Shown one piece after another: positions 1 to 7,932 of a stretch of DNA of 64,000 nt. Position 1 is the stretch's first letter; each line of letters starts with the position of its first letter. The notes beneath the pieces were generated by a model that worked only from the letters and a program-made list of their open reading frames with translations, was not told where the DNA came from and made no database searches. Source of the stretch: Eubacteriales bacterium. Its GTDB lineage: Bacteria > Bacillota > Clostridia > Oscillospirales > Oscillospiraceae. Location of the stretch: the NCBI GenBank assembly GCA_030539285.1, contig JAUNSH010000003.1, positions 43,316-107,315 of the forward strand, written 5' to 3'. A program made the translations under genes and the position numbers.

Positions 1-1
1 T

Positions 2-451
2 CGCGGAGCATATGCGAAGCAGTATACACAGAAGTATATATCTGACAGCTTTAAGGTGCGTATTCTGCTGGAAAGCTACGCTGCCAGCCATATTGACAAC
101 GGCCTGCGTGAAGACTACCGTCAACGGATGGAAAGCCTGCGTGACAGTATCCGTGTGGCGACCCGCGATGAATACGTCCGGCTGGACGCGGACCTGCATG
201 AACTGTTGATTCGGCTTACGGGAAATGAAACACTGCTGAATTTGTATCGTCTTCTGTACTCTCAGATCACGACATTCCGGAATGTTTCCCTGATGGAAGA
301 GCATGTATTTCGGGATTCGACTGGGGCGCATTTGGCGATTCTGGATTCTCTGCTGGAAGGAAATGATGAGCGGGTCTTGCGCATTGTTTCCAGGCATTTG
401 TCGATTTCTCAGTCGGTGGTGGAACGCTACTACGAGGAAAAAAAGGAGTAA
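2..451 (+). CDS. GntR-family regulator, C-terminal FCD domain (5' partial)
   Basis: This is the C-terminal part of a FadR-type transcription factor. The frame is open from base 2, so the N-terminal winged-helix DNA-binding domain lies before the window. The visible residues are the all-helical ligand-binding FCD domain, with the typical D-x-D-L-H-E-L-L segment followed by a G-N-E-T-L turn and a late His (RHLSISQ) that would help bind a metal or carboxylate effector. It ends in a lysine/glutamate-rich tail and is followed at once by a strong hairpin terminator. The regulated genes are probably upstream and not visible. The ligand cannot be named from this fragment. Confidence 0.8.
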   Translation, partial: RGAYAKQYTQKYISDSFKVRILLESYAASHIDNGLREDYRQRMESLRDSIRVATRDEYVRLDADLHELLIRLTGNETLLNLYRLLYSQITTFRNVSLMEEHVFRDSTGAHLAILDSLLEGNDERVLRIVSRHLSISQSVVERYYEEKKE

Positions 452-477
452 TCCGAAGTTTTACGCGTAAAATTGAA

Positions 478-522
478 GCGCCGATGATGGGGCTTGACAG
501 CCCCGCCATCGGCGCTTTTTTG
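478..522 (+). terminator. Rho-independent terminator after the FCD regulator
   Basis: A GC-rich inverted repeat, GCGCCGATGATGGGGC against its complement, is followed by six T residues. It sits 27 bp after the regulator stop codon. Confidence 0.85.
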
Positions 523-588
523 TTAAAGAAAACCACCAGCCGGAGTGCATCTGTCAAGGAAAAGTAGACGCTGAAAAACACCATAGTA

Positions 589-1007
589 TTAGAAGCCCAG
601 TTCGGTCTTGTACTGAACTGGGCTTTTATAGCCCAGAGCGGCCGCAGGCCGCCTGTTATTGAAGTAATATACATATTCATCCAGCAGTTTAGGAACGTCC
701 TCAGCAGTCTCCAGACCGAAGTCAAGATATAATTCTTCCTTGATCCAGCCGTTCAATGCTTCAATTATTGCATTATCTGTTGGAGTTCCCACTTTCGACA
801 TGGAGCGAAGTATGTTATAATGTTCGTGAGCCTGTCGGAAGGCTTGTGAGGAGTAGACGGAACCCTGGTCGGTGTGCAAGACTATCTGGGGGTCTGCTCC
901 TCATTTTTCTTGCCTGCAAGTTTCTTCAATACTTCAAGGCAATGATAGCCGGCTTTGCTGACTCCCATAAGCTGACAAAGAAAAGTAATTGGATACTTTG
1001 CCTTCAT
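589..1007 (-). pseudogene. IS3 transposase orfB with internal deletion and frameshift
   Basis: Reading from 1007, the first 41 codons give a normal OrfB start (Y-P-I-T-F-L-C-Q-L-M-G-V-S then a Gly-Tyr pair), ending in a TAG at 882-884. From about 879 a different frame continues with H-T-D-Q-G, the second DDE aspartate region, then N-A-I-I-E-A-L-N with the catalytic glutamate, and ends at 589. About 130 residues that would hold the HTH_21 region and the first catalytic Asp are absent. The deletion joint also shifts frame, so no active transposase can be made. The start ATG overlaps the orfA stop (ATGA). Confidence 0.8.
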
Positions 1008-1381
1008 TTCTTCGATGATTTCGTATTCACATCTCGTCCAGTAACGTACTCCCTGTTTGCACCAACTCCTTCCACCCAGTACCCTTTTTTTAACCGTTCA
1101 TTTTCAATTTCTAGTTTCGCTACCATAAGCCGTAGCCTATCCAATTCAGAGAGATTCTTACTGGTATGTAATGCTGCAAATGGATTACCCGGATGACTTT
1201 TTGGAATAAATGCAGATTCTCCTTCTGCGATATATTCTTTTATCCATCGGCAGATCATGCTTCGATCTGCCGTATATTCTTTTTCCAGTGTCCGTACTGA
1301 AATATGGTCATCCAGATGCTTATGTACAATCTCTGACTTCTGCTCCGGTGTCCATTCTCGCTTGCGTTGTCCTTTTCTCAC
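1004..1381 (-). CDS. IS3-family transposase OrfA (helix-turn-helix)
   Basis: This 125-residue protein is the DNA-binding subunit of an IS3-group (IS150-like) transposase. It opens with the W-T-P-E-Q-K-S-E-I-V motif, has a recognition helix region around S-V-R-T-L-E-K-E-Y, and ends with a leucine-zipper-like stretch (L-R-L-M-V-A-K-L-E-I-E-N-E-R-L-K-K) used to dimerise with OrfAB. I chose the GTG at 1381 because GGAGGTG lies six bases upstream. Further in-frame GTG codons lie up to 1396. It is intact, but its OrfB partner is broken, so the element can move only with help from another copy. Confidence 0.8.
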   Translation of the reverse strand: MRKGQRKREWTPEQKSEIVHKHLDDHISVRTLEKEYTADRSMICRWIKEYIAEGESAFIPKSHPGNPFAALHTSKNLSELDRLRLMVAKLEIENERLKKGYWVEGVGANREYVTGRDVNTKSSKK

Positions 1382-1410
1382 TATTATCACCTCCACCTAT
1401 ATTTTAGCAT

Positions 1411-1459
1411 AAAGAAAAGGTAGACAACATGGTGGTTTTCCATGTGTCTACCTTTATCT
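1411..1459 (-). terminator. Hairpin in the IS end, terminator-like for aspS
   Basis: AAAGGTAGAC with ACATGG pairs with CCATGT and GTCTACCTTT around a short loop. On the minus strand the stem is followed by CTTTTCTTT. It lies about 25 bp downstream of the aspS stop. IS3-type elements often use such end hairpins to block incoming transcription; here it could also end the aspS mRNA. Confidence 0.5.
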
Positions 1460-1484
1460 TACAGCTTCACCGGAGGTTTTGACT

Positions 1485-3254
1485 TTATTCTTCAATCAAT
1501 GCGATATGCACGGTATCCAGCTGAGACTTATCCACGGTGGTGGGAGCGCCCATCATCAGATCCTGTGCGTTCTTGTTCATGGGGAAGGTGATGACCTCCC
1601 GGATGGACTCCTCGCCGGTGAGCAGCATGATCAGGCGGTCAACGCCGGGAGCGGCACCCGCGTGAGGGGGAGCGCCGTAGGTAAAGGCGTTGTACATGGC
1701 GGGGAACTTGGCCTTGACGTCCTCCTCGCCCAGACCCACCATTTCGAAGGCCTTGACCATGATCTCCGGGTCGTGGTTCCGGACAGCGCCGGAAGCGGAC
1801 TCGTAGCCGTTGACCACCAGATCGTACTGGTCGGCGTTGATAGCCAGCAGCTTATCCACATCGCCCTCGGCATCCTCCAGGGCTTTCAGGCCGCCCTGAG
1901 GCATGGAGAAGGGATTGTGGCAGAATTCCAGCTGGCCGGACTCCTCGCCGATCTCATACATGGGGAAATCCACGATCCAGCAGATGGCGTACTGCTCCTC
2001 GTCGAAGTGGCCGGGAACGCGCTTACCGAGCAATGTGCGGATGACACCGGCGGTCTTCTGGGCGGCAGCCTTTTTGCCCGCGGCCATGCACACGAAGGAG
2101 CCGGGCTTCAGTTGGAGCTTCGCGGTCAGCGCATCGGCGCAATCGCCCAGGAACTTGGAAACGCCGCCGGTGAGCTGGCCGTTCTCGTCCACCTTCACCC
2201 AGCAGGCCTTATTGCCGGTCTGCACCTCCACGTCAGCAAGCAGCTTGTCGATCCACTTTCTGGCCTGAGTGAAGTTGTCAACGGCAACAGCCTTGACAGT
2301 GGCACCCTCGAAGGGGCCGAAGCCGCAGCCCTGCACCTCGGCGGAGATGTCCTGAATCTCAAGGTCAATTCGCAGGTCGGGCTTGTCGGAGCCGTAGCGC
2401 TCCATGGCCTCGTTGAAGGGGATGTGGCGGAAGGGGGCCTGAGACACCCGCTTGTACTTTCCGAACTTTTCAAAGACGGGCACCAGCACATCTTCCAGCG
2501 TGCTCAGCACGTCCTCCTGGGTGGCGAAGGCCATCTCCATATCCAGCTGGTAGAACTCGCCGGGGGTCCGGTCGGCCCGGGCGTCCTCGTCCCGGAAGCA
2601 GGGGGCGATCTGGAAATAGCGGTCGAAACCGGAGGTCATCAGCAGCTGCTTGAACTGCTGGGGCGCCTGAGGCAGGGCGTAGAACTTGCCGGGGTGGTTC
2701 CGGGCGGGCACCAGATAGTCCCGTGCGCCCTCGGGGGAGGAAGCGGTGAGGATGGGGGTGGTGATCTCCAGGAAGCCCTTCTCGGTCATCAGCCGCCGCA
2801 GTTCGGCAACCACCTGGCAGCGCAGGACGATGTTACTCTTGACGGCGGGGTTCCGCAGGTCAAGGAAGCGGTATTTCAGGCGGGTATTTTCGTCGGCGTC
2901 CTTACTCTTGTTGATCTCAAAGGGCAGCTGGTTGTGAATGCACTTGCCCAGCACCTCGATTTTCTCGGGCACGACCTCGATGTCGCCGGTGGGCAGCTTG
3001 GGGTTCTTGCTCTCCCGCTCCCGGACCACGCCGGTGACGGACAGGGTGGATTCCTTGTTGATGGGCTTGACCAGCTTCATCATATCCTCGGTCTCAATGA
3101 CCACCTGGGTGGTGCCGTAGTAATCCCGCAGGACGCAGAAAGCAAAGTTAGCGCCGACCTCCCGGACGTTTTCCAGCCAGCCGACAATGGTAACGGTTTT
3201 GCCGGCGTCGGAAAGACGCAGCTCACCGCAGGTATGTGTTCTGGATTGCATCAT
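1485..3254 (-). CDS. aspS: Aspartyl-tRNA synthetase
   Basis: This class II synthetase charges tRNA-Asp with aspartate in the cytoplasm. At 589 residues it matches the bacterial form with a GAD insertion. An N-terminal OB-fold anticodon domain covers about residues 1-110. Motif 2 (F-R-D-E-D-A-R-A-D-R-T-P-G-E-F) is at 219-234 and motif 3 (G-V-D-R-L) is at 537. The GAD domain lies between them. The open frame extends far upstream, but the ATG at 3254 has AGAGGATC upstream and gives the family N-terminus, so that start is used. It is transcribed alone from a good promoter at 3292-3320. Confidence 0.95.
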   Translation of the reverse strand: MMQSRTHTCGELRLSDAGKTVTIVGWLENVREVGANFAFCVLRDYYGTTQVVIETEDMMKLVKPINKESTLSVTGVVRERESKNPKLPTGDIEVVPEKIEVLGKCIHNQLPFEINKSKDADENTRLKYRFLDLRNPAVKSNIVLRCQVVAELRRLMTEKGFLEITTPILTASSPEGARDYLVPARNHPGKFYALPQAPQQFKQLLMTSGFDRYFQIAPCFRDEDARADRTPGEFYQLDMEMAFATQEDVLSTLEDVLVPVFEKFGKYKRVSQAPFRHIPFNEAMERYGSDKPDLRIDLEIQDISAEVQGCGFGPFEGATVKAVAVDNFTQARKWIDKLLADVEVQTGNKACWVKVDENGQLTGGVSKFLGDCADALTAKLQLKPGSFVCMAAGKKAAAQKTAGVIRTLLGKRVPGHFDEEQYAICWIVDFPMYEIGEESGQLEFCHNPFSMPQGGLKALEDAEGDVDKLLAINADQYDLVVNGYESASGAVRNHDPEIMVKAFEMVGLGEEDVKAKFPAMYNAFTYGAPPHAGAAPGVDRLIMLLTGEESIREVITFPMNKNAQDLMMGAPTTVDKSQLDTVHIALIEE

Positions 3255-3291
3255 AAAAATGATCCTCTCTTGTCTAATATTTAACCTGTAT

Positions 3292-3320
3292 ATTATTCCA
3301 CAATCCGCGATAAAAGTCAA
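3292..3320 (-). promoter_or_regulatory. Promoter of aspS
   Basis: On the minus strand TTGACT (3315-3320) and AATAAT (3292-3297) are separated by 17 bp and lie 38 bp upstream of the aspS ATG. No T-box is seen in this short leader. Confidence 0.6.
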
Positions 3321-3350
3321 TGAATAGCGTGCAAAAAGAGGAAAAGATAT

Positions 3351-3461
3351 CGTAGGGGGCGGCGTCCTCAACGCCCCGCGTGACAAGGTTCCGTTCTCGC
3401 CGAACATCGGAATCAACAAGAACCTTTCTGCGCCGGGGCGTCGAAGACGCCGCCCCCTACG
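3351..3461. repeat. CGTAGGG palindromic repeat, copy 1 (paired)
   Basis: Two inverted-repeat units face each other between aspS and the DUF1836 gene. The left unit starts CGTAGGGGGCGGCGTC, and the right core is GGCGTC-GAA-GACGCC ending CCCCCTACG. Confidence 0.75.
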
Positions 3462-3474
3462 GTGGGAGAGACGT

Positions 3475-3993
3475 TTAATGATTTTCTTCCGCCAAAGCTT
3501 CCAAATACTTTTCCAAGTAAACCTTCTGCACGGCGGCAATAATACAGGTATACAACAGCCGCTTGCCGTCGGAGCTGGTCTCCGGGAACATATCCGCCGT
3601 TTCCGTCAGCTCAAAGGTAAACAGCAGCAGGCTCTCAAATTCCCGGACAAAATAGTCGTAGGCCTTTTGCAGCGGATAGGTCTGCTGCTGGATCTGGAGG
3701 AACGTGGCCAGCGCGTCCAGAGACAGAACGCTCTTGGTGATGGCAATGAAGATCAGATAGGCGATCTGATCCCGGCTGTACTGCTTTTTCACCGGGCTGG
3801 CGATCAGCCCCTTCTTTACATAGTTGCTGATCATGGAGCTGGTCAGGGCCATGTCCCCCAGGGGAGCAAGGCAGCCCCCGATGTATTTGGTTGCCTGTTC
3901 CAGATACAGGCCCACGTCGGGGATCTCCTGATACCGGGGCAGATGAAAGTCCCGCAGAGACTCCGCGATTTGCTGTTTGGTTTCCTGAGTCAT
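3475..3993 (-). CDS. DUF1836 domain protein
   Basis: This 172-residue protein belongs to the Firmicute DUF1836 family, proposed to be MerR-like DNA-binding proteins. The family signature is clear: L-P-R-Y-Q-E-I-P-D-V-G-L-Y-L-E-Q near residue 20, then S-M-I-S-N-Y-V-K-K-G-L-I and the R-D-Q-I-A-Y-L-I-F-I helix, which resemble an HTH that reads DNA. The ATG at 3993 is preferred over the GTG at 4002 because AAGGTG lies correctly upstream. Its promoter is back to back with that of the DegV gene, which suggests that it may control itself and its neighbour. That role is inference. Confidence 0.8.
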   Translation of the reverse strand: MTQETKQQIAESLRDFHLPRYQEIPDVGLYLEQATKYIGGCLAPLGDMALTSSMISNYVKKGLIASPVKKQYSRDQIAYLIFIAITKSVLSLDALATFLQIQQQTYPLQKAYDYFVREFESLLLFTFELTETADMFPETSSDGKRLLYTCIIAAVQKVYLEKYLEALAEENH

Positions 3994-4010
3994 GATTATC
4001 ACCTTGTGCC

Positions 4011-4039
4011 ATTATACCGAAAACCGGCGGGAATGTCAA
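4011..4039 (-). promoter_or_regulatory. Promoter of the DUF1836 gene
   Basis: On the minus strand TTGACA (4034-4039) and TATAAT (4011-4016) are 17 bp apart. Its -35 lies 27 bp from the -35 of the opposite DegV promoter. Confidence 0.75.
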
Positions 4040-4066
4040 TACGCGAAAACTTCACATAAGATTTCC

Positions 4067-4095
4067 TTGACAATATCATAAGATGTTGATACAAT
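4067..4095 (+). promoter_or_regulatory. Promoter of the DegV gene
   Basis: TTGACA (4067-4072) and TACAAT (4090-4095) have a 17 bp spacer and end 42 bp before the ATG. Confidence 0.75.
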
Positions 4096-4137
4096 GATGA
4101 CAAGTTATTGAAAAACCGATGAAAGAGAGATGTCGTC

Positions 4138-4998
4138 ATGAATTTCCGAATTGTAACAGACTCTTCCTCCAATATGCTCACCCGTCCCGGCGAGGACTAT
4201 GGCTGCGTGCCCCTGAAGATCGTGGCGGGGCAGGAATATGTGGACGCGCCCGGACTGAGCATTGCCCAGATGGTGGAGGACCTGAAAAATTTCAAGGGAA
4301 AATCCGGGTCCTCCTGTCCCAACGTGGGCGAGTGGCTGGAAGCCTTCGGGGACGCGGAGTACGTGTTCGGCATTACCATCACCAAGCACCTGTCCGGCAG
4401 CTACAATGCGGCCCGTCAGGCGGCGGACGCCTATATGGAGGAGCATCCCGGACGGCGGGTGTACCTGTTCGATTCCCTGTCCGCCGGCCCGGAGCTGATG
4501 ATGATCGCTGACAAGATCCGCCAGTGTGAGGCCGAGGGAGACGATTTTGATACCACTGTGGCTAAGGTGCTGGACTATCACAACCACACCCATACCATTT
4601 TCTGCCTGGAATCCATGAACAATCTGGCCCACAACGGCCGGGTGCCTCTGACCGTTGCCAAGCTGGCGGGGGTGCTGGGCATCCGGGTCATCGGCGAGGC
4701 CCAGGGAGGCGAGATCGTGCCCGTGCACAAGCCCCGTGGGGCGAAAAAGGCGATGCAGGCCATGGTGCAGGCCATCCGGGAGCGGGGCTTCCAGGATGGG
4801 GGCCTGATGCGCATTGCCCACTGCTTTGCCGAGGACACGGTGCAGGAGTTCATGTCCCTGATCCGGGAGCAGTTCCCCCACGCCCGGTTCCTGGTGGAGC
4901 CGACCACCGCCCTGTGCAGCTACTACGCCGAGGTGGGCGGCTATATCGTGGGATTCGAGGGTGGGTTCAACACTCTGAACGATAACTCTAAATTTTAA
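4138..4998 (+). CDS. DegV family fatty-acid-binding protein
   Basis: DegV (FakB-type) proteins bind a fatty acid in a deep pocket and present its carboxylate to the FakA kinase. The 286-residue length and two-lobed layout fit. V-T-D-S-S-S-N near residue 6 and H-L-S-G-S-Y-N-A-A near residue 84 are the two conserved ligand-carboxylate sites. The C-terminal E-V-G-G-Y-I-V-G-F-E-G-G pattern is also typical. A lone FakA middle-domain protein is encoded in the pyr operon at 15.9 kb; no full FakA is in the window. The substrate chain type cannot be read from sequence. Confidence 0.9.
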   Translation: MNFRIVTDSSSNMLTRPGEDYGCVPLKIVAGQEYVDAPGLSIAQMVEDLKNFKGKSGSSCPNVGEWLEAFGDAEYVFGITITKHLSGSYNAARQAADAYMEEHPGRRVYLFDSLSAGPELMMIADKIRQCEAEGDDFDTTVAKVLDYHNHTHTIFCLESMNNLAHNGRVPLTVAKLAGVLGIRVIGEAQGGEIVPVHKPRGAKKAMQAMVQAIRERGFQDGGLMRIAHCFAEDTVQEFMSLIREQFPHARFLVEPTTALCSYYAEVGGYIVGFEGGFNTLNDNSKF

Positions 4999-4999
4999 T

Positions 5000-5088
5000 C
5001 GTAGGGGCGGGTCATTGACCCGCCCGTCGGCTTGGCCGCTTCTGGGAGCCGCTTCGCGGACGGGAGGGTCAGTGACCCTCCCCTACGG
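5000..5088. repeat. CGTAGGG palindromic repeat, copy 2 (paired)
   Basis: Left unit core GGCGGGTCATTGACCCGCC; right unit core GGAGGGTCAGTGACCCTCC ending CCTACG. It sits just after the DegV stop codon. Confidence 0.8.
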
Positions 5089-5162
5089 TTTTATTTTTAA
5101 CAACCTGACCGGCGTGACGTTTGTTGCGCCGGTTTTTGCCGCGTTCCGCCGGGAAATGCCGG

Positions 5163-5191
5163 TGGAAAATCCCGAGCAGATGTGTTATAAT
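5163..5191 (+). promoter_or_regulatory. Possible promoter of the methyltransferase gene
   Basis: TATAAT at 5186-5191 is good, but the matching -35 (TGGAAA at 5163-5168) is poor. It is 30 bp before the ATG. Confidence 0.4.
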
Positions 5192-5220
5192 GCTCCCAAA
5201 ACGAACTTAGGAGGACACGT

Positions 5221-6510
5221 ATGCTGCCGGAGGCGTTTCTACAGCGGATGCAGGCCCAGCTGGGGCAGGAATATGAAGCATTTCTAAATAGTCTGGAACG
5301 GCCCCGGGCGGTGGCCCTGCGGTTTAACCCCCTGAAAGGGGAACGGCCCAGCCTGCCCTTCGCGGGGGAGCCGGTGCCCTGGGAGCGGTCGGGCGTTTAT
5401 TATGACCCGGAGGCCCGGCCCGGACTGCACGTTTATCACGAGGCGGGCGTATACTACCTACAGGAGGCCAGCGCGATGGCTCCCGTGGCCCTGCTGGATC
5501 CCCAGCCCGGGGAGAAGGTCTGCGACCTGTGCGCGGCTCCCGGCGGAAAAACCACCCAGATCGCCGGACGGATGCTGGGCCGGGGCTTCCTCCTGTGCAA
5601 TGAGATCAATCCCAAGCGGGCGAAAATTCTCTCCCGGAACATTGAGCGCATGGCGGTGCCAAACGCTCTGGTGACCAATGAACACCCGGAAACGCTGGCC
5701 CAGCGGTTCCCCGGCTTTTTCGACCGGGTGCTGGTGGACGCTCCCTGCTCCGGCGAGGGGATGTTCCGAAAAGAAGAAGCCGCGGTCACGGATTGGAGCG
5801 AGGAAACCGTTGCCATGTGCGCCCGCCGTCAGGGGGAGATCCTGAACAGCGCGGCGAAGCTGGTGCGCCCTGGCGGGCGGCTGGTATACTCCACCTGCAC
5901 CTTTGCCCCGGAGGAGGACGAGGGGGCTGTGGCGGCCTTTCTGGAAGCTCACCCGGAGTTTACCCCGGAGCCGGTGGAGGCTTCGTGGTTTGTCCCCGGC
6001 GAAAATGCCAGCTACCGGATGTGGCCTCACAAGCTGCTGGGCGAGGGCCATTTTGCGGCAGTTCTGCGTAAAAACGAGGGGGAAACCGAAGAAATTCCCG
6101 CAGAAAAGGGAGATAAACTGCCAAAACAGTGGGAAACCTTTGCCAAAGAGCTGGGCATCACCCTGCCCGCCGGGAAAGCGGTGAACTTTGGACAGAGCCT
6201 GTTCTGGGCACCGGGGGAACTGCCTGCTATCCAGCGGCTCAAGGTGCTGCGGCCCGGTCTGGAGCTGGGCACAGTGAAAAAGGACCGGTTTGAGCCTGCC
6301 CACGCTTTGGCCCTGTGGCTGAAAAATGCTGCCAATGTGCAGGATTACGGCCCGGATTCCGACGAGATCAGGGCCTATCTTCACGGAGACGTAGTGCCCT
6401 CCAAGGTCAAGGGCTGGTGCCTTGTTCGGACCGGGGGCTACAGCATCGGCTGGGGCAAGGGAGATGGAACCGTGCTGAAAAACCACTATCCGAAGGGCCT
6501 GCGGCGCTGA
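5221..6510 (+). CDS. rRNA cytosine-C5 methyltransferase, RsmF/NOL1/NOP2/Sun family
   Basis: This enzyme would methylate C5 of a cytosine in rRNA using S-adenosylmethionine. An N-terminal RNA-binding segment is followed by the Rossmann methyltransferase core with C-A-A-P-G-G-K-T at 104-111 (SAM loop). The two catalytic cysteines are C176 in D-A-P-C-S-G-E-G and C226 in Y-S-T-C-T-F. The C-terminal part, ending G-W-G-K-G-D-G-T-V-L-K-N-H-Y-P-K-G-L-R, is the PUA-like RsmF-B domain, so RsmF is a better match than RsmB. Length 429 aa. The ATG is preceded by TAGGAGGAC. Confidence 0.9.
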   Translation: MLPEAFLQRMQAQLGQEYEAFLNSLERPRAVALRFNPLKGERPSLPFAGEPVPWERSGVYYDPEARPGLHVYHEAGVYYLQEASAMAPVALLDPQPGEKVCDLCAAPGGKTTQIAGRMLGRGFLLCNEINPKRAKILSRNIERMAVPNALVTNEHPETLAQRFPGFFDRVLVDAPCSGEGMFRKEEAAVTDWSEETVAMCARRQGEILNSAAKLVRPGGRLVYSTCTFAPEEDEGAVAAFLEAHPEFTPEPVEASWFVPGENASYRMWPHKLLGEGHFAAVLRKNEGETEEIPAEKGDKLPKQWETFAKELGITLPAGKAVNFGQSLFWAPGELPAIQRLKVLRPGLELGTVKKDRFEPAHALALWLKNAANVQDYGPDSDEIRAYLHGDVVPSKVKGWCLVRTGGYSIGWGKGDGTVLKNHYPKGLRR

Positions 6511-6533
6511 AAAGGAAGCCCGGGAAATGGGAC

Positions 6534-6562
6534 TTTACATAACCAAAGTGGTATGATATACT
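6534..6562 (+). promoter_or_regulatory. Promoter of murA
   Basis: TTTACA (6534-6539), 17 bp spacer, TATACT (6557-6562), 54 bp before the murA start. Confidence 0.65.
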
Positions 6563-6616
6563 ATTATAGCCCGTGTGTGGGCATTTTTCTGAAACTATCA
6601 CAAGGAGAGGGTATCC

Positions 6617-7882
6617 TTGGCAAGATATGAAATCCATGGCGGCAAACAGCTCAACGGCACTGTCACCATCAGCGGCGCGAAAAACGCGGCGGTGGCGATC
6701 CTGCCCGCCACGCTGCTGGTCAGCGGCAAATGCCGCATTGAAAACGTACCCGATATTTCCGACGTCCGCATTCTGCTGGACATTCTGGAGGGCATGGGCG
6801 CGAAGGTGGAACAGCCGGAACCCAATGTGGTGGAGATCGACTGCTCCGGCGTGACCTGTTCCGAGCCGGAGGGAGAACTGGTGCGCCGGATGCGGGCCAG
6901 CTACTACCTGATGGGCGCTCTGCTGGGCCGGTTCGGCAAGGCGAGGGTGGCCCTGCCCGGCGGCTGCAATTTTGCCTCCCGTCCCATCGACCAGCACATC
7001 AAGGGCTTTGAGGCTCTGGGCGCGGTGGTGGACGAAACCGAAGAATACGTGGCGCTGGAGCCCTGCGAGGAGGGCCTGCATGGCAGCCGGGTCAGCCTCG
7101 ACCTCGCTTCCGTGGGCGCTACCGTGAATATCATGCTGGCGGCATCCCTGATCCCCGGCCAGACCATCATCGAGACCGCCGCGAAAGAACCCCATATCGT
7201 TGATTTGGCCAACTTTCTGAATACCATGGGCGCGCGCATTACCGGCGCGGGCACCGATACCATTAAAATTAAAGGCGTCAACTCTCTGCGGGGCGGCACC
7301 TACGCCATCATCCCCGACCAGATCGAGGCGGGCACCTACATGGCGGCGGTCACCGCTGCCGGCGGCAATGTGCTGGTGCAGAACGTGATCCCCAAGCACA
7401 TGGAGTGCATCACCTCCAAATTACAGGAAATGGGCGCCCGGATCATCAACTATGACGATGCCATCCGGGTCATCCGCACCGGCCCCCTGCGCAAGTCCAC
7501 GGTGAAGACCCGGCCCTATCCCGGTTTCCCCACGGATATGCAGGCCCAGGTCTGCGTGTGCATGGCCCTGGCGAGCGGCGTCAGCCGTCTGACGGAGAGC
7601 GTCTACGAGACCCGGTTCTTCGGCTACTGCACGGAGCTGGAGACTATGGGAGCCAACATCAAGATCAGCGGCAAGACCGCCACTGTCACCGGTGTGGAAA
7701 AGCTCCGGGGGGCGGAGGTGTTTGCTCACGACCTGCGGGCCGGTGCGGCGCTGGTCATCGCGGGACTGGCGGCGGAAGGCGTGACCTACGTGGAGCACAT
7801 CCACTTCATCGAGCGGGGCTATGAAAATATTGTCGGAAAGCTGACAGCTCTGGGAGCGGATATCCGCCGGACGGAGGACTAA
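6617..7882 (+). CDS. murA: UDP-N-acetylglucosamine 1-carboxyvinyltransferase
   Basis: MurA transfers enolpyruvate from PEP to UDP-GlcNAc, the first committed step of peptidoglycan synthesis. The 421 residues match the family. K22-N23 lie in S-G-A-K-N-A-A, and the active-site cysteine is C117 in P-G-G-C-N-F-A-S-R-P. A Cys rather than Asp here predicts sensitivity to fosfomycin (family knowledge). The start is a TTG at 6617 with AAGGAGAGG upstream, and it gives the right N-terminus; no better ATG is available. It is followed by a short hairpin and tcdA. Confidence 0.95.
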   Translation: MARYEIHGGKQLNGTVTISGAKNAAVAILPATLLVSGKCRIENVPDISDVRILLDILEGMGAKVEQPEPNVVEIDCSGVTCSEPEGELVRRMRASYYLMGALLGRFGKARVALPGGCNFASRPIDQHIKGFEALGAVVDETEEYVALEPCEEGLHGSRVSLDLASVGATVNIMLAASLIPGQTIIETAAKEPHIVDLANFLNTMGARITGAGTDTIKIKGVNSLRGGTYAIIPDQIEAGTYMAAVTAAGGNVLVQNVIPKHMECITSKLQEMGARIINYDDAIRVIRTGPLRKSTVKTRPYPGFPTDMQAQVCVCMALASGVSRLTESVYETRFFGYCTELETMGANIKISGKTATVTGVEKLRGAEVFAHDLRAGAALVIAGLAAEGVTYVEHIHFIERGYENIVGKLTALGADIRRTED

Positions 7883-7889
7883 AATATTT

Positions 7890-7913
7890 GGCTCCCCTGA
7901 AAGGGGAGCCTTT
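7890..7913 (+). terminator. Hairpin between murA and tcdA
   Basis: GGCTCCCC-TGAA-AGGGGAGCC followed by only three T residues. It may attenuate rather than fully stop transcription into tcdA. Confidence 0.45.
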
Positions 7914-7932
7914 GCATCGGAAGGAGGATCCT

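Larger units (their letters stand above)
552..1463 (-). mobile_element. Degenerate IS3-family insertion sequence
   Basis: The element is about 0.9 kb and is bounded by imperfect terminal inverted repeats of about 33 bp that begin with TGT (552 rightwards and 1463 leftwards) and share GTAGAC and ACACCAT/CCACCAT blocks. It holds an intact orfA and a damaged orfB on the minus strand. Normal IS3 elements are 1.2-1.5 kb, so roughly 0.4 kb is missing from orfB. No convincing target-site duplication is visible at the chosen ends. Inverted similarity continues a few bases outside them, so the true ends may lie slightly further out. It lies directly downstream of aspS. Confidence 0.75.

Noticed and set aside
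1479-3284. 601-residue plus-strand frame opposite aspS
   Set aside because: Antisense shadow; aspS has full motifs, a ribosome site and a promoter.
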